Source: Brachypterus glaber
Taxonomy: Eukaryota; Arthropoda; Insecta; Coleoptera; Kateretidae
NCBI GenBank assembly: GCA_958510825.1
Contig: OY294048.1
Coordinates: forward strand, 21,221,589 to 21,285,588
Direction of reading: 5' to 3'
DNA length: 64,000 bases
In this document: in pieces, positions 23,701 through 38,700 of the stretch
How positions within the stretch are numbered: position 1 is the stretch's first letter
Layout: every line of letters begins with the position of its first letter
The notes under the pieces: generated by a model
What the model was told of the DNA's origin: nothing
The model's input: the letters and a program-made list of their open reading frames with translations, nothing else
The model's database searches: none
Made by a program: the position numbers and the translations under genes

Positions 23701-26700
23701 CTCAAGAACGCTTTTTTTTTCAATTTATTTTTCGTTTTACAAATAAACTTTTTATGCATTTTTTTTTTTGAAAAAATTGAAATATTTTTTAATTTTTTTT
23801 TTTGATTTTTTTTGATTTTTTTCGTTTTTGATTTTAACCCAGGCCTATAGGGGAAAGTATACTTTTGTTGTTTTTTTTTTCGTTTATACCAATTTTATCA
23901 GTTAGTTCAAGTGCTTTTTTAAAGTATTTTCAAAATCTTTTTTAAAGTATCTTTAAAATCACTTTTTAGTTTGGTTATAATTTCATCCATCCTCTGGATT
24001 AATAATTCATTGCTGTTATTAAATAATAAAAAAAAAACTGATAATGTTTCTAAATAGGCTGACAAAATAAACTTACCAACTGCCTTCGTTTGACTTTCTT
24101 CTTGTGCTACTTTTTCTACTGGGTCATTTTCTTCTACAACTGAAAATAGTTTAAAAATAGTTCATATGTAGGGGAACAGGGGGCACAGTGAGTCATTGGG
24201 CACAATGAATCGTTGACTATAACTCTACCAATATTAGTTTTAGAAACGCCGCTTTCTAATGGCACGCTAAGAAGACGTTTCTCTAGATAAAGGGTCAGTT
24301 GCCGGCAAACCTGCGTGGCGGGTGTTGAAGCGAAGAGGTGACTGCATAAAATAAATAATGAAAGTATTTTTTTTGTTAATCTGTTAATTAGGTATATTTG
24401 TATTACTTTTACGTAAATTCCAGTGTAATTTGGCATTTTTATATTCTTTATTAACTCTTAAATAAGTGTGTTTACACAAATTTATCAGATATTTGGTATG
24501 TTTTTTTATGTCCACTTTGAACTGGTCTGGTTACTGGGAGACACAGTGAGTCAAAGACCGATTGGACACAGTGGCTCATGATCCACTGTGCCTCATGATC
24601 CACTGTGCCTCAACTATGATTAAATGTTCCTGTATATTTATAATTAAAATTATTGCTTTCCCATTTTGAAAATTTTCAAAATTTAGGAAATTTTTGTTGC
24701 GTATTTTTGCGTTTTATGTCGATATAAATCAATTCCAAGCAAAAAAAATTGTTGGTCGATTGATCGGTCTGTCCGGGAAATCTTGTGGGAGGATTGGTGT
24801 AGTGGACTACCGCGTCGTACTTGGCGAGTTTACTACACAAATAGCGTGAGTTCGATTCTCACCGGCGCCGATTTGCCTTTTTCAGTTAATTAATAATTGA
24901 AATTTGGCGAAGGCGTAAGTGAAGCGGACACTCCCTATAAATTGGTTCGTCAATTAAAGTCAATTAAAGCCGGTGGTTCCCTCTACTACTAGCCAACACA
25001 AGTCCTGGACTTAGGGGATGCTTAATTAAGTAGAATAGTACGAGGTTAAACAAATGTAATGTAATAACTTAAGAACTCTTTAAGCTAGAGACTTTGGCAT
25101 ACAGGTATGTTACCAAAAGTTCTCGCTCGGGATTGTTCACCAAAAAAATTATTTTTTTCCAAATCCAACCCCTTAGGGGTGGTGATGATTTTTTTTTAAA
25201 ATTGGTTTATACAATATACAATCAATGTATACATTTAACATTGTTTTTCAGGGTCTTGATTTACGTTAGTTTATTTTGACTTTTGTTTTTTTTTTCTTAC
25301 TTAAGAGTTTCATTTTCAAGGTTTTGATTTACCTACGTTAATTAATTTTAAGTTTTGTTTTTTGTTACCAAAGAGTTTTATTCAAGTTTATTTAACTATG
25401 TAGGTATATAAAATAAACATTTTTTTTTAATTAATAAATTGACTTAATTTATTTAAATATTACCATTAACTGTACCCCATACTGACTCACTGTACCCCTT
25501 GCAGTGATTCACTGTACCCCGTACTGGGGGCTCAGTGAATCAAATGACATACTGTCAAAAAAGTGCTTGTAAAAAATCATGGTCTATTCATTTTTAATTT
25601 AAACCTGCAAATGATGTTAGCTTAAAGATCAAAGAAACGTAGTATGAAAAAAATTCTGAGTTATTATCAAAACTTTTAAAAATATGCGCTCTGAAAAAGT
25701 AAGTGACTCACTGTGCCCCCTGTTCCCCTATATTTTATCCCTTGTACACGGTTCACCTGGGCGATTTTAAATAAAAATTTCGTGGACCCCTACATTTTTT
25801 GGACTAAAACATAACTGATGACTTCAGAAATCAATTCCCATTTGAAAGAAAATCGTAAAAGATACACTTTACATTTAGTATTGTTTCTAAATATTACCAA
25901 AGAAACCCTACAAAATTTCCTCAATTTTTATCGGTATCAGTTTTTGAGTTTGAGTACTTTGAGCTATCTCTAAACATTAATCGATTTGGCTCATTTTTGA
26001 GTGGCCACAGTTTTTTACTAAGGAGCAACTTTTGAGCCAGAGAGCGTTTTCGATTTCGCAAATCGGAATTTTTTGACACACCCTATTACTTAAAAAAACG
26101 TTTTTTTATCTTTCTAAAAAAATGTATCTTTTACGATTTTCTTTCAAATGGAAATTGATTTCTTATGTCATCAGGTATGTTTTAGTCCAAAAAATGTAGG
26201 GGTCCACGAAATTTTTATTTAAAATCGCCCAGGTGAACCGTGTGTAGTAGTCTTTTAAGACGGTATGTTAAACTTCTTGCGACTGACAATTTTTGTATGG
26301 CATAAATCTATATCTATTTATAAAGAATACATTGCTATGTATATTTTTGAATTATCTGATTTTTTTGTGATTTTTTTTAACGTTTGATTTTGAGGAAAAG
26401 TCCCTCGCGAGCCAGAAAGTTTGGAGACTGATAGTCGCCTGTTAATTACAATATAGTATATCTATACTCTATACCTCATTTATAACAAAACCACTTTTTG
26501 TAGACCTTTATAATCTCCAGTTTATAAAAAAAGTGTTTTAACTCAAAAATTATAACAAAAATTGAAAAAATCTTTGTTGGCGCCTTCGCCATAATTGTAA
26601 ATAACAAACAAGCATGCATTTTCCCAAATACTTAAAAAATAATTTTCAAAAAAAAAATAAAAAAGTAATATTTTTTTTAAATATCTTTTTTTAAAAAACG

Positions 26701-29700
26701 AAAAAATTATGAAAAAAATTAAAAAATTTAAAAAAATGTTGAAAATTTTGATTTGTTTTTAAAATGTTTTTTTTTCAAAATTTTTAATTTTTATTTTTTT
26801 TTGCGATAAACGATTTTTTTTTTGAAAATTATAGTTTTTTTTTAATTTTTTTTTAAGTTTACCTCCCCATAATTTTTTTCTTTTTGGGGGGATTACTTTA
26901 AAAATTGGTAGAATTGATCCTCATAATAAAAGCATTTTTTCCTAAAAAAGTTACGTTAATCGGTATTTTGTTTCAGCTTTTTTCGATTTTTTAAAAAGTT
27001 TAACCATGAAATACATTTGTATTCAAGAATTTTTTGTCTAGGACGTTTTTAGGCGATTCGAAACTACCGTACTGTTCTATCGCTACGCGCTGTATATAGT
27101 ATAATAAGAATCGCACTTTATTAGTAAAATGGTTTTTATTATTTTACTACTCCCGTTGAACCACAGCCCGCTTATATCCACATATTCTGCCAAGCTAGTT
27201 GACTTTTTAAGATTGAGATCCAAAAAAACAATTTTTCACTTTATAATTTATGTCTAAAAACACGCATTTCCCTTATTGCCGCCAAAGGTTTTCTTGTGAG
27301 TGACATGGATGCCCTCGCGGGGCTCAACGTGTTAAAGAGCGTATCGGTAATGTATGTAAAATAAAAATACACTGCCCAGTAAAAGAGCTTTCCCATTTTT
27401 CACCTCCGCGCGTAAAATGGATTTTTTTATTATCATATTCACTTTCAGCAACCATAAAAACCTTAGTATACCAATTTTCACGAAAACTACCCTCTGCCCC
27501 TTTGGGGGTGAAGTTAGAATTTTGTTATAATTAGATTCCCTTTCAACAACCTCAAAAACCCCAATATACCAATTTTCACTAAAACTACCCCTCACCCCTC
27601 AGGGGGTGGATTTAGAATATTTTTATTATCAGATTCAATTTCAGCAACCTCAAAAACCCCAATACACCAGTTTTCACGAAAACTACCCCCCACCCCTCAG
27701 GGGTAAAATTAAGAAAAAAATATTATCAGATTTATATTCGTCGACCACAAAAACCCCTATATACCAATTTTCACAAAAATATTTAAAAATATTTACCCCC
27801 GACCCCCGTGGGGGTGGAGTTAAAAAAAAATTATTATCAGATTCAATTTCAGCAACCTTGAAAACCCCCATACATCAATTTTCAAATTTTTGTAAAAAAA
27901 TGTATTTTGCCCCCCTTGCCGCACACCAATGTTCACCAAAAACAATCCCGAGCGAGAACTTTTGGTAACAAACCTGTATGCCAAATTTCAAGTCTCTAGC
28001 TTAAAGCGTTCTTAAGTTATCGTGCCCACAAGATTTCCCGGACAGACCGATTGACCGACCGATCGACAATTTTTTTTTGCTCGAAATTGATTTATATCGA
28101 CATAAAACGTCATAAAACGCAAAAATACACAACATTTTTTGAAAATTTTTGCACGAATACAAGGCTTTCCGAAATTTTGAAAATTTTCAAAATGGGAAAG
28201 CAAATCGATGGTCTAGCGTGCAAATGTGCTAAGTAGATAGGGTAACATTTGTACGCTATACTATCGATATAATCGCTGGTGAATTTAAAGATGTAGGTAA
28301 ATATGTATGTACTTCTGTAGCTATAAAATAGCTATAAAATGTATCTGATGATATCCGCGCCGATTCAGGCAGGGCGGAGGGCTTGGGTCATGGATTTTGC
28401 TGATTATTTTTTTATGTGTAGCCCACCTATGTTCGAGAAAAAACTTCACGGGATTTTATTCAAAAACGCCCTTTTCCGAAAATATGATTTTTTAATTTTT
28501 TTTCAAATTTTTTAAATTTCTCGAAAATGTGACATTGACGTGTAATAACTCAAAAACTATTTAACCTAGAAAACTTCGGGTTTTGCCATAAAAAAAAATA
28601 TATTTTTTTCTTTAAAATTTTATCAAATTAGGTTTGACAGTTTTTTGTTTTTTCAAGATGGCGACGAAAAATTTTGAGGCCATTTTTCTCAAAAACTCCA
28701 TTTTTTGTTTTTTTTTTGAAAATTTTGGATCATCTACTAATTATGTGTACTTTTGATCAAAAAAATCAAATAATAGCAATTTGTTGTTATTTTATTTCTA
28801 GAACCAATAATATGGCAAAAAAACGCAATTTTACCAACTTTTTCGAACTTTAATTTAAAACCAAAAATAAAATAATTTGTCGGGCGAAACGTTTTTTAAT
28901 CACAAAAAAGGGTCACGTGACCTTCATAACTTTTAAATAAATAGGTAAATTTGAACAAAAATTATATTCTAGTAATAGTATAAAGTAATACTTATTATTA
29001 ATTGAAATCAAAAGACAATTTATTATAAAATTATAAAAAAAATACAAATTTAAAAACCAAAATAAATTTAGAAACATCTCAATTATTTTTAAAGTTCTTT
29101 TTATTTTTAGATTAAACCGAGTTTTATTTGCAATTAATAAACAAGAAAATGTAATGCTTGTTTGTTAAATTAACTTATTTATTAAAAAGTACCGGAGGCC
29201 ACGTGACCCTGTTTTGCGATTAAAAAACGTTTCGCCCTATAGATTATTTGATTTTTGGTTTAAAATTGATATTTACATTATAAGTAAACAAACTGTACAA
29301 GAAAACTGAATGTTTTCCAAAGTCGAACTAAAAGAGAATAACGGAGAACCGTGTTTTGGTAACCAACATGTATGCTGAATATCAAGTGTCTTTTGAAAAA
29401 TTATTATAATTCTTCTCAAGATCATTAAGAGAATATTTCGAGATAATTTTGTCTTCAGGGTTATGTAATTATTTTAAAACTTAACAAGTTTTGCCCTTCC
29501 CCTAGCGCCGGCCCTGCGGAGGAGATAAAACAATTTAGTTTTAGCATACCAATTTCAACCTGAAAATTAAAAAATTTTCAATGTTTAAAGCGAAAAAAGT
29601 AAAACCCCGAATACGTCCCTGTTATTGTAATGAAAGTATCAATTCGCGGTGACTTAAACCAGTGGCGTACATGGTATTTTTAAAATTATTTATAAAATCC

Positions 29701-32700
29701 ATATTATTAAAAAAACTAAAACAAATAATAAAATTTACTATTTCAAATAAAATAATATTTTAATTAATATTGTATATCAAGGGCTTCATGACATAGAGGC
29801 TTATACGCCATTTTTTTTTATTTTCAAAAAAAATGGTTTATACGCCCCTATGTTATGAAGCCGTCGATATAAAATGCGGTAATCAATGGCATTAAGAGGT
29901 CTTTTATACATCATACGGGAACGTTCAAGTATTACGTAACGCAAATTTTGATCATTTTGGACCCCCCCGTAACGCTATTTTCCTATACCATTATTATTGG
30001 CGTAACACTCCAAAATGACCCCACCCCACTCTAGGAGCGTTATGTAATTCTTGAACGTTCCCTACCCTAGTAGAAATTTAACGTTAGATAACGTTTTTTT
30101 AATGTTAGAAAATTGTATAAAAGTACGTTATAAAATATGTGCAAAATTTTTAAGTTAGAAATACGTTATAAGTACGTTTAATTTCTAACTTTCAGAGGGG
30201 GCGTGGCCAACTACGAAATTTCTACCTGCATCATACAATGGCAGCTGGAGACAAATTTATTCATATAAATAAATCTTAATATATTTTAGCAATCATAATA
30301 TCTTTAAACATAATTTCGTTACATTTATTTATAAAATAGCCATCTTTTTAGGTGGCCCTAAATATTTTTCGTGTAATATGCTGTCATACTTTAGAAAAAC
30401 TTTATATTTAGTTAGTTAATATTTATTTATAGATTCAGGATCCTAAAATATTTTTTCAATTCTAGTACAGCGTTGCCAGAATTACTTTAATTTTGACTTT
30501 TGGGGGATATTTTTTAAAATTTATTATAGAAATAATAAATAATTATCAAACCTAGGCACATAGCTGTCTGAAATGAGTATTTTTTACTATAGCTTACGTA
30601 TTAATAATGAAAATTAAAAAAATATTTAAAGTTGTATTCTAACTTTAAATATTTTTTTAATTTTGTTAGAAAAAGGTTAGAATTTGGTTAGGAAACTAAC
30701 GTTAGATTTATGTATTTTATAACGTTTTCGTCAAACGTTAGTTTTTAAGGTTAGTTCAAATTAGTTTGGGTTAGTTTTATATATTTTATATCGTTTTTGT
30801 CAAATGTTAGTTTTTAAGGTTAGATTTATATATTTTACAACGTTTCTGTATAATGTTTGAGACTAAACATAAAAATGTCACTAATCTAATGTTATGTTAA
30901 GTTAGATTTTAGTACTTTTCTACCAGGGTATATTATACAGTGTTTTATATACAATAATAATTAAAATATTAAGTAAGAAATATATTATTTTTTTTAGTTA
31001 TTTTTTTAATAATATGCTGTTTATAAATAATTTAAAAAATACCCCTGTACGCCACTGGTTTAAGTGATATAGAGTGTACAAAAAAAATTATATAATTGCA
31101 GTAAAACAGGTTGATATGCCAAAAAAGTTAATAAAACAAATAACTACAATGAAAAAAATTCAAAATTAAAAAAATTACTTTTATGTCCGGTGACCTATTT
31201 TAATTGTAGTCTTAAATGAAAGTTTATGATTTAAGGAATCAATTAATACTAATACACCGTGTATTCTTAGTAGAAATTAATTATCAAAAAATAATAAAAT
31301 AAAAACAAAACAAAAAATATTGTTGTACTTAAAATTGATAATATTATTCAATGAAATACCCAGATCAGGTTCAACTTCATGCTGAGAAGAATCTCTTTCT
31401 GGTCCAATGGCTTCTTTCGAAGAAATTAGTTTAGCCTCTTCATCTGGGAAATTACTTTCTTCAATTATAGGTTCTGCTTCTGCATTTTCTCCTTTTACTT
31501 CTCCTTCTGTGACTGGTTCTGAATCTACTTGGTCTCCAATTGCAGGTTCCACGATAGCCATTTCTCCATTAATCGGCTCGTCTATAGAATTATGATAGAT
31601 TAATACGCATAACGTTTGTCAAAGCTGAACACTGATAAAAAAGAAAACGAAAAAAAAACATAATGAAAATAATTTTGTGAAAACCATGAGAAATTTCCCA
31701 TTGTCTGGAAATCGGCCACAAACATCATATGGTTCCATATGGGAAATTTCCACAAATTTCACTACATATCCGCGTGGTTCCAATAGAAAAATTTTCACAA
31801 ATTTCTCTGTATGTATGTATACCTTCAACAGGTTTTTCTTGAACCTCTTCTACTTCAACAACCTCTTCAACCTCTTCTACTTCAACTTCTTCTTTGGTTG
31901 CTTCAACAATTTTTTCCTCAGCAGTTTCTTCAGCATTGTATGTAGATTCTTTTTGCACTTCTTCGGTTTCTATCCTCGATAACTGTTTGGAGTCTCTTTC
32001 TTCTATTTTTTTCTGGTCAAACATTTTTTCCATCCTTTTAAATACTTCACTCATGATCCCTTTAGCGGCTACTATGCCGCTAGCTTTTTTTAGTGATTCT
32101 TTGTCATCTCTAAAGAAATTCAATGCAATTAAAGTAACAACATTTATTCTAATTAAATACAATTATTAAGTTTAATTATAACACTTCCGTACAAATGAAA
32201 ACTTTTTTCATATCAATTTAACCAAATGTATTATTTCCAGACCAGATTTTTCCGCTGACGTCAAATCTCAATCAAAATTAAAATCTACAGTGGCGTTTTA
32301 AATATACAGGTTGATTTAAGAAAATTAGTACATTTTTTTCAAAAAATTTGTGCAAAGTTTAAAAAATTCTTTTTTTTTAAGGCCATTTATGATTAACATA
32401 CAAAGCATTTTTCAATTATTTTCACAAGAAAGAAAAATTTTGACTATTATACCGTTTTTAAATCCACTGACATTGTACATAAGTTATGTAACATAACGGT
32501 AAAAATTTCGCTGTCAATAAAGCACTTGAAGCAGCTAAAATTTTAAAAATTTGGTAACTTCAAGGTTCAGTACTTTTGTTTGATTCCAAGTGTACGTTAA
32601 AATATGGTTAAAATTCCATTGTTAAAATTTGGTTGAATCTTAAATACAGGTACTGGATTTTTATTTTCTGTCATTTTGATTTATATTTGAATACGATATA

Positions 32701-35700
32701 ATATTATACGATATTATACGATATTATCGTTTGATGTTATTATGGACAAAAGTCACCCAGCTTTTTGTATTTTTATATTTTTAAATAAAATATTTCTTTT
32801 TAAATAAAAAAAAATATTTTTTTAAACACAGTGATGACATTTTACTATTTATTTCAATAAATTTAAGTTTTCTAACCTCCTTATTTAAAACCAGAAACAA
32901 GCAGTGCAAAAATGATGGATGTCAAATTTATTTTGACGTCCACCATTTTTCTGGAATTCACTGTCTTTTCTTTTTTTTTAATTTAACCCCCAATAACTTT
33001 TTTGTGTTGGGTGATTATTTTCAAAAATAGGGATTTTCCCCTCATATAACTAAAATTCGATCAGATTGTTCGTACTTAAGTAAAGGTGTCTACAAAAAAA
33101 GTGACATCGGACGGTAGACGTACGGATAGAAGGATGGACAGAGAGACATTTTCAAAATAAATAATTATTATCCAAGACTTTCTTTGTCTATGACGTTTTT
33201 TAGAAGATTTAAGATATTCCGACACTACTTTTGTGGTCACGGAAGTGTCAAAATATGATCTGGATTTTAAAAATATTATTTTCTTAATGAAAATAAATCA
33301 AATGATTATTATTTAAATTAAATAGTTTATTTAAAATTGGCCTTTCTTTAAGCATTTAACATTTCATTTTATTTTGATTTGCAAAGAAAACATTCTTGAT
33401 GATTAAAGTTTCAAAATTAATGACAGTTGTCCAGTTTTAAAAACTACCCTGCTGAAAATGATGGGTCTGGGCTGGTATAAATGGTGCATAAACCGGACTT
33501 GATCAGATGAAATTCACCCGCTCAAGTCCGGTCAATGCAACATTTATACCCGCACAGACCCGTCATTTTCAATAGGGTAACTTTATAGCAAGATGACAAA
33601 TGTCTTGCGCCAGCTATTCATATTTCAATGCGTACAACTTCAAAAATAGCCATAAGATAAAACGAAAGTTACAGTTTTAATGAGCTTAAAATGTGTAATC
33701 GAATGTTTAACAATAACAAAAAAAAACCTAATTCATCGAAAGCCAAAATCATACGAAAACTGTTATAATAAATTATAAAGTATTTTAAATTTTAGAAAAT
33801 GTAAAAGTTTCATACGTTGATTCTTCGAGGATTTCTTCAAAACTTCCAAATACTTCATATTCTTCCTCGATAATTTCTTCTTCCTCTTGCTCTTCCGCAT
33901 CTGTGTCAGCCAAACGTTTTAATACTCGTCTTGTAAAATAGCCTTTATATGCTGCCTAACCAAAAATTAAATTAGTACCATATATGAGGCATGTAGGATC
34001 AAAAGGTGATAAGTCCAACTTAGCTAACTTAAAAAAAAAAACGCAAAAATCTGTAATTCTTTTCCGTTCTTTTCATATGAGACCTGTGAAATTTTATTTA
34101 GCTTAATGGGAGTTATCGTTGGTACAAAAAATGCCACGTTTTTATGAATTTTAGATAGTTTATGTACTTAAATTTGAGATAATTGAGGTAAAATGCAACT
34201 ATGACCGAAATACATGATTTTCATTTCACAAAATAACCCTTTGTATTATATACAAATTAGCTTAAGGGGTTTTAAATATTTTGGGTGCACTGAATTTAAA
34301 TCCGATGGATTCGACTTCGTAACTGTTAAGAAAATTCATATAAATGAACTCAAATCCAACTTTGATAAATTAACAGACCCATTTTTTTATAGTGTATGCA
34401 AAATATTTTAATGGATTTAAATTGAGTGGGTGCCACCTCGTATCTGTTGGACAAATGTAAGATGTTTGAGCTCAAAGCAAACTGATAAAAATATTTATTT
34501 TTTTCATTTTACTAAACTGCGTTTTATCAGTGTATAAAAAATATTTTGTTGGTATTTAGATGTATTGGGTGTGCAAAATCTGCTTTCCTAGTGTATAAAA
34601 TTTTTTTAATGTCCAATAGGTGTCATCTCAACCTAAGGTCAAAGGCAACTACGATCGCGTAACGCGATTCGCGTTATTAAAGGCTGTAGAGATTTTATGT
34701 TTTGGCCAAAATATGATATCTCTACAGCATTGAGGTAGAGTGGGGGAGAGTGCCATTCGACCAGGCTGCGCGTGGACAAACTGTGCCGACAAGGGAGTTT
34801 TGTTTAGGAAATTTGAGTTTGCGCAGTTACTTCGACTTTGGTAACCTAAAATTTAGTTCACGTTTTTTTCAAGGAATTAGAGTGGGGGAAGCAGGAATTC
34901 TTTCTGACCGAGTGGCTATCTTTGTGTATTTCGAAGTGCGCAAGACCGTTAATACTGAATTTTAGAGAGAGATAGATAGATGCGCGAATCAAAATCGGCA
35001 CAAGAAATTTAAACGGCTCTGGCACTCTCCCCACTCTACCTAAATGCTCTACAGTCTTTAATAACGCGAGAAACGGGGAATATATTGACAGCCCCTAAGG
35101 AATCTGTTAAGGAACTTAAGAGTAATGTAGTAAAAGCCACCAAAAATAAAAATATGATTTTGTGTTCCTAGATAAAGGATTTCTAAACTTTTTATAAAAA
35201 CAAACCGGGAATAGTATCACAGTATCACATTTTCCCAAATTCTTAAAAAAAAATAAAAAATAAATATTTATTTTTCAAAAAAAAATCTTTTTACGAAAAA
35301 ATAAAATATTTTGAAAAAAAATAATAAAAAAAAAATAAAAAAAAATTTAAATTACAGTTTTTTTTAGTTAAATCCCAAATACAAGAACCTAATATTTCGA
35401 TCATAGTAAAATTTTCCTTAATTACGAGATGACACCCAACGAATTCAAATTTATTGCACAGACATTAACTAAAAGCCGTAAAGATATTTTTATTACACCG
35501 AAAAAATATGTTAGCAAAATTAAAAAAAAATCTTACTCATCGTAGTTGGCTTAAGTCATAGTCAAATTAGACCTTAAAAAATTGGTCGTTGATAGATAGG
35601 AGTTGACACCTATTGGATTTGGATTCGTATACTTAAATTATATAAAAAACATCAAAAAAATGTTAGACCTGGGAAAGCACGGTGAAATAGAATAAAAAAA

Positions 35701-38700
35701 TATATTAATTTATCGTAAAGGCTTTGATCTCAATAATCTAAAATTTCTTAACATATACAAGGTGGCGCCAAACGGATTTAGATTTGGCACACCGAATTTA
35801 TCTAAAAACCTCTAAATATTTTTTATACACTGATAAAACACGGTTTAGTAAAATAAAAAAGTTATATAGGGTTGGATTGAGCTCAATCATCTTACATTTG
35901 CCCAACAGATACGTGGTGGCACCCCACGGAAAAAAAAAATTATAGCTAGGAGCGCTATAACACACATATCAAGCAAATTATAATCGCTTATTATATAAAT
36001 ACAAGGCTTTCTCTTACAATTATGGCAGTCAGTGTAAAAATTTATATGAAATACTTTAATTGTTTAGTGAATAATAAAATATAACAAATAGTATGGCATT
36101 TATAGCTTAAATAGATTTAATTATTGTCCGTGCTAATAATTTTTATAATATAATAAAATTTCTGTAAATTTATAATAGTGCCTGTAATAAATATAATCGT
36201 GTCTGTAATATATATAATCGTTTCCAATTTATTTTTAACATTATTAGTTATTGTGTCCCTTATAATCTATAGCTTAAATCACTATAATTTGCCACTGTTA
36301 CCAAATATCTTATAATGTATAGCGCAGAGCCCACTAATTTCTTTCCGTGCCACTCAATTTGAATTTAGCATATCCAAATTATTTAAAAACTATCAAAATA
36401 TTTTGCATATGATATGATATGTATATGATATGAATATATAGCGTAATTTGGGAAATAAAAATCATGTATCTGGGTCATAGTTGGCTTGTACCTTAATTAT
36501 CATAAATTCCTTAACCACCCGAGTTATCTAAAAACCAAAATTTTATATGAATACGCTTTTTCAAATTTCCACCGGACTAAAAACAAATATAATAAGTTAC
36601 TGACCATAGAAAACTTTGTCGTTATTTTATTTTATGATACACGTATTAAATTTAATTATATTAATATCTTTAACCTGTTTTGAGATATTTAACTGGTATA
36701 TCATCAAATTTTCAAGATTTTCCATCCAAGGGTGTGGGGAATCATAAAAAAAATGTCTACAAAATATTTTTTGTTATTGTATTTATTTCAACTTTTTACT
36801 GGTATTAGGATTGTCTTCTTACTTAAATATCAAAAAGCTAAAACAAACTTTTTAACCACCTGTTACTCCTCACGAGGGGAATGCATTCAACAGATGAACT
36901 TGATTTGGACTTTTATAAATTTTCTAGAAATAAAATCACCTTTATCACCTTCAGTTTTATCTCGTGGTCTAGACCACGAGATCAAGATAAAAATCAAGGC
37001 ATCTACCTTGATTTTTCGTATAAGCATACAATTTTGACAATAACCAACAAATTTCGTAATTTTTTATTGTTCGTTTAATTTACCTAAATTTACCCTTAAA
37101 GCAAGGCTTAAAGTATCCCAATAGCCTAAAGTTGGATGGTGAGACCCTTGGCTGCTAGAAATGTTAAGATGAAAGCACAGTCAAAATTTTGGCCATGACC
37201 AAATATGCATAATAATTAATATGGCCAAATTATGCTCCTAAATTAAATTTTAATAAAATTTATACTGGAAGTTCAATAAAACCTGCAGTGACTCAGCTAC
37301 GACTATGTGGTAAAAGGGGAAGATCATACCAGTTCGGGTGCGACTCGCGTAAGTTCGTCGAAGCTTCGCAAAGGCGGACCCCTTATACGAAAGCAGCAGA
37401 GGTATGAGTCACTACAGGTTTTATTGAATTTCCAGTATAGACAATGAATAATGTTTTTGGAAAACAATTGCTATCGAAACATATATTAAATTATTTAAGA
37501 TAAATTTCCATACTTTTATATAAAGGACGATCCAAAAATTATTAAATAATTTTGTGAACGTAACAAAAATTATTAAATAATTTATTACGTAACACCCTGT
37601 ATATTTTTGTAACATTGAAAAGAGCACACCAAAATTGATATATTTAGATTTATAAAATTCTAAATGGCGGAGTTATAAAATATTATTTAAAACTCAGATA
37701 TATTCAGCCAGACGATCATACCATTACGAACTAGATTATAAACGGTTCCATCTAGACTTATAGAACAGATAAGTCCAGATGAAAGCACCGATTTCAAGAA
37801 TGAGATGCAGTTTTGGCGGAAAACTTTTGACCAATCAGAAAGTTATACGAAAATCTGCACCAATTGTCAAAGTTCTTCACTGTAACAACTTTCACATGAA
37901 CTGTATTAAAAATACGATTTATTTATTTTTCACGAAATTTGAAATGTTTAGGACTAGCGCTAGCGCTTTGTTGCGAACGTTTTCTTTCTTTTTTAACGAA
38001 AAGTTTAATGCATCGAGCCCGATACATTCCACAAGCTACAGAATGTTTGAAAAAAAAATGATAAAAACATACTTTTGAGGGTATTCATGGTTGGTTATAG
38101 TTTATAGCCTCATGGGACGTTACAAAGTGTTTATACCATATTATATGGTAAATAACTATAATTATATGTGCTCCATATTTTCATGATCCTTCGTTCTATA
38201 CCATAACGTTCCAAGCACTTCCTTTTCATACAACAGAATTTCTAATATTAAAAATACCAAAAATTTTGAAAAAATATATATTTTTTTAAATTACATGATT
38301 GTGACATTAGGGTGGACCTTATATACCTTTATTGTCGTAAAATTTTCATTTAGGTGTAACTAGATAATTCTGAAAATATGAGGGTGATCCAACTTCTTCA
38401 AGGGCCCTAAGACTCTAAAATTACCCATTAATTTCATATTTTTTTAATGAAAATATTGCTAAATGAAAATTATTCATACCATTACTTGCAGATTTTAAAT
38501 ATCTACCCTGGTTAATTTTTTACAGGGCCTCAAATTCCAAATATGACACATTTTCGAGTTTTTTCGATATATTTCATTAAAATTTTTACATAAATAATAC
38601 AGATACAGCCAAAAATTTGATATGTAATACTACTGTACTAGTGTGGGAGATTAGCTCAGCGGTCTAAGACATCGGATATAGCATTGACACTGAGCTAATG

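Larger units (their letters stand above)
34195..36486. mobile_element. 2.3-kb fold-back with nested insertions
   Basis: GCAACTATGACC and CATGATTTT at the left pair with the right end; inner pairs include GTGCCACC/ATCTGTTGG at 34430 and 35910, and TCCAATAGGTGTCA at 34613 against 35620. It contains the elements at 34668-35075 and 35927-36347 and an ATAACTTTTTTG-family remnant at 35215-35370. Confidence 0.72.

Noticed and set aside
24785..24870. Possible tRNA gene with A and B boxes
   Set aside because: No full cloverleaf seen, and it is followed by the SINE body shared with 38642; it is a SINE head.
27365..28203. CRISPR-like regular repeats (also 39412-40104, 18305-18850)
   Set aside because: Units are contiguous without unique spacers and this is eukaryotic DNA; they are minisatellites.
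31407..32169. Plus-strand Ser/Phe-rich frames
   Set aside because: Antisense of the Glu-rich exons 6 and 7.
34750..34965. 71-residue frame inside the AGAGTGGGGGAGAGTGCC hairpin
   Set aside because: Unrecognised and confined to a non-coding element.
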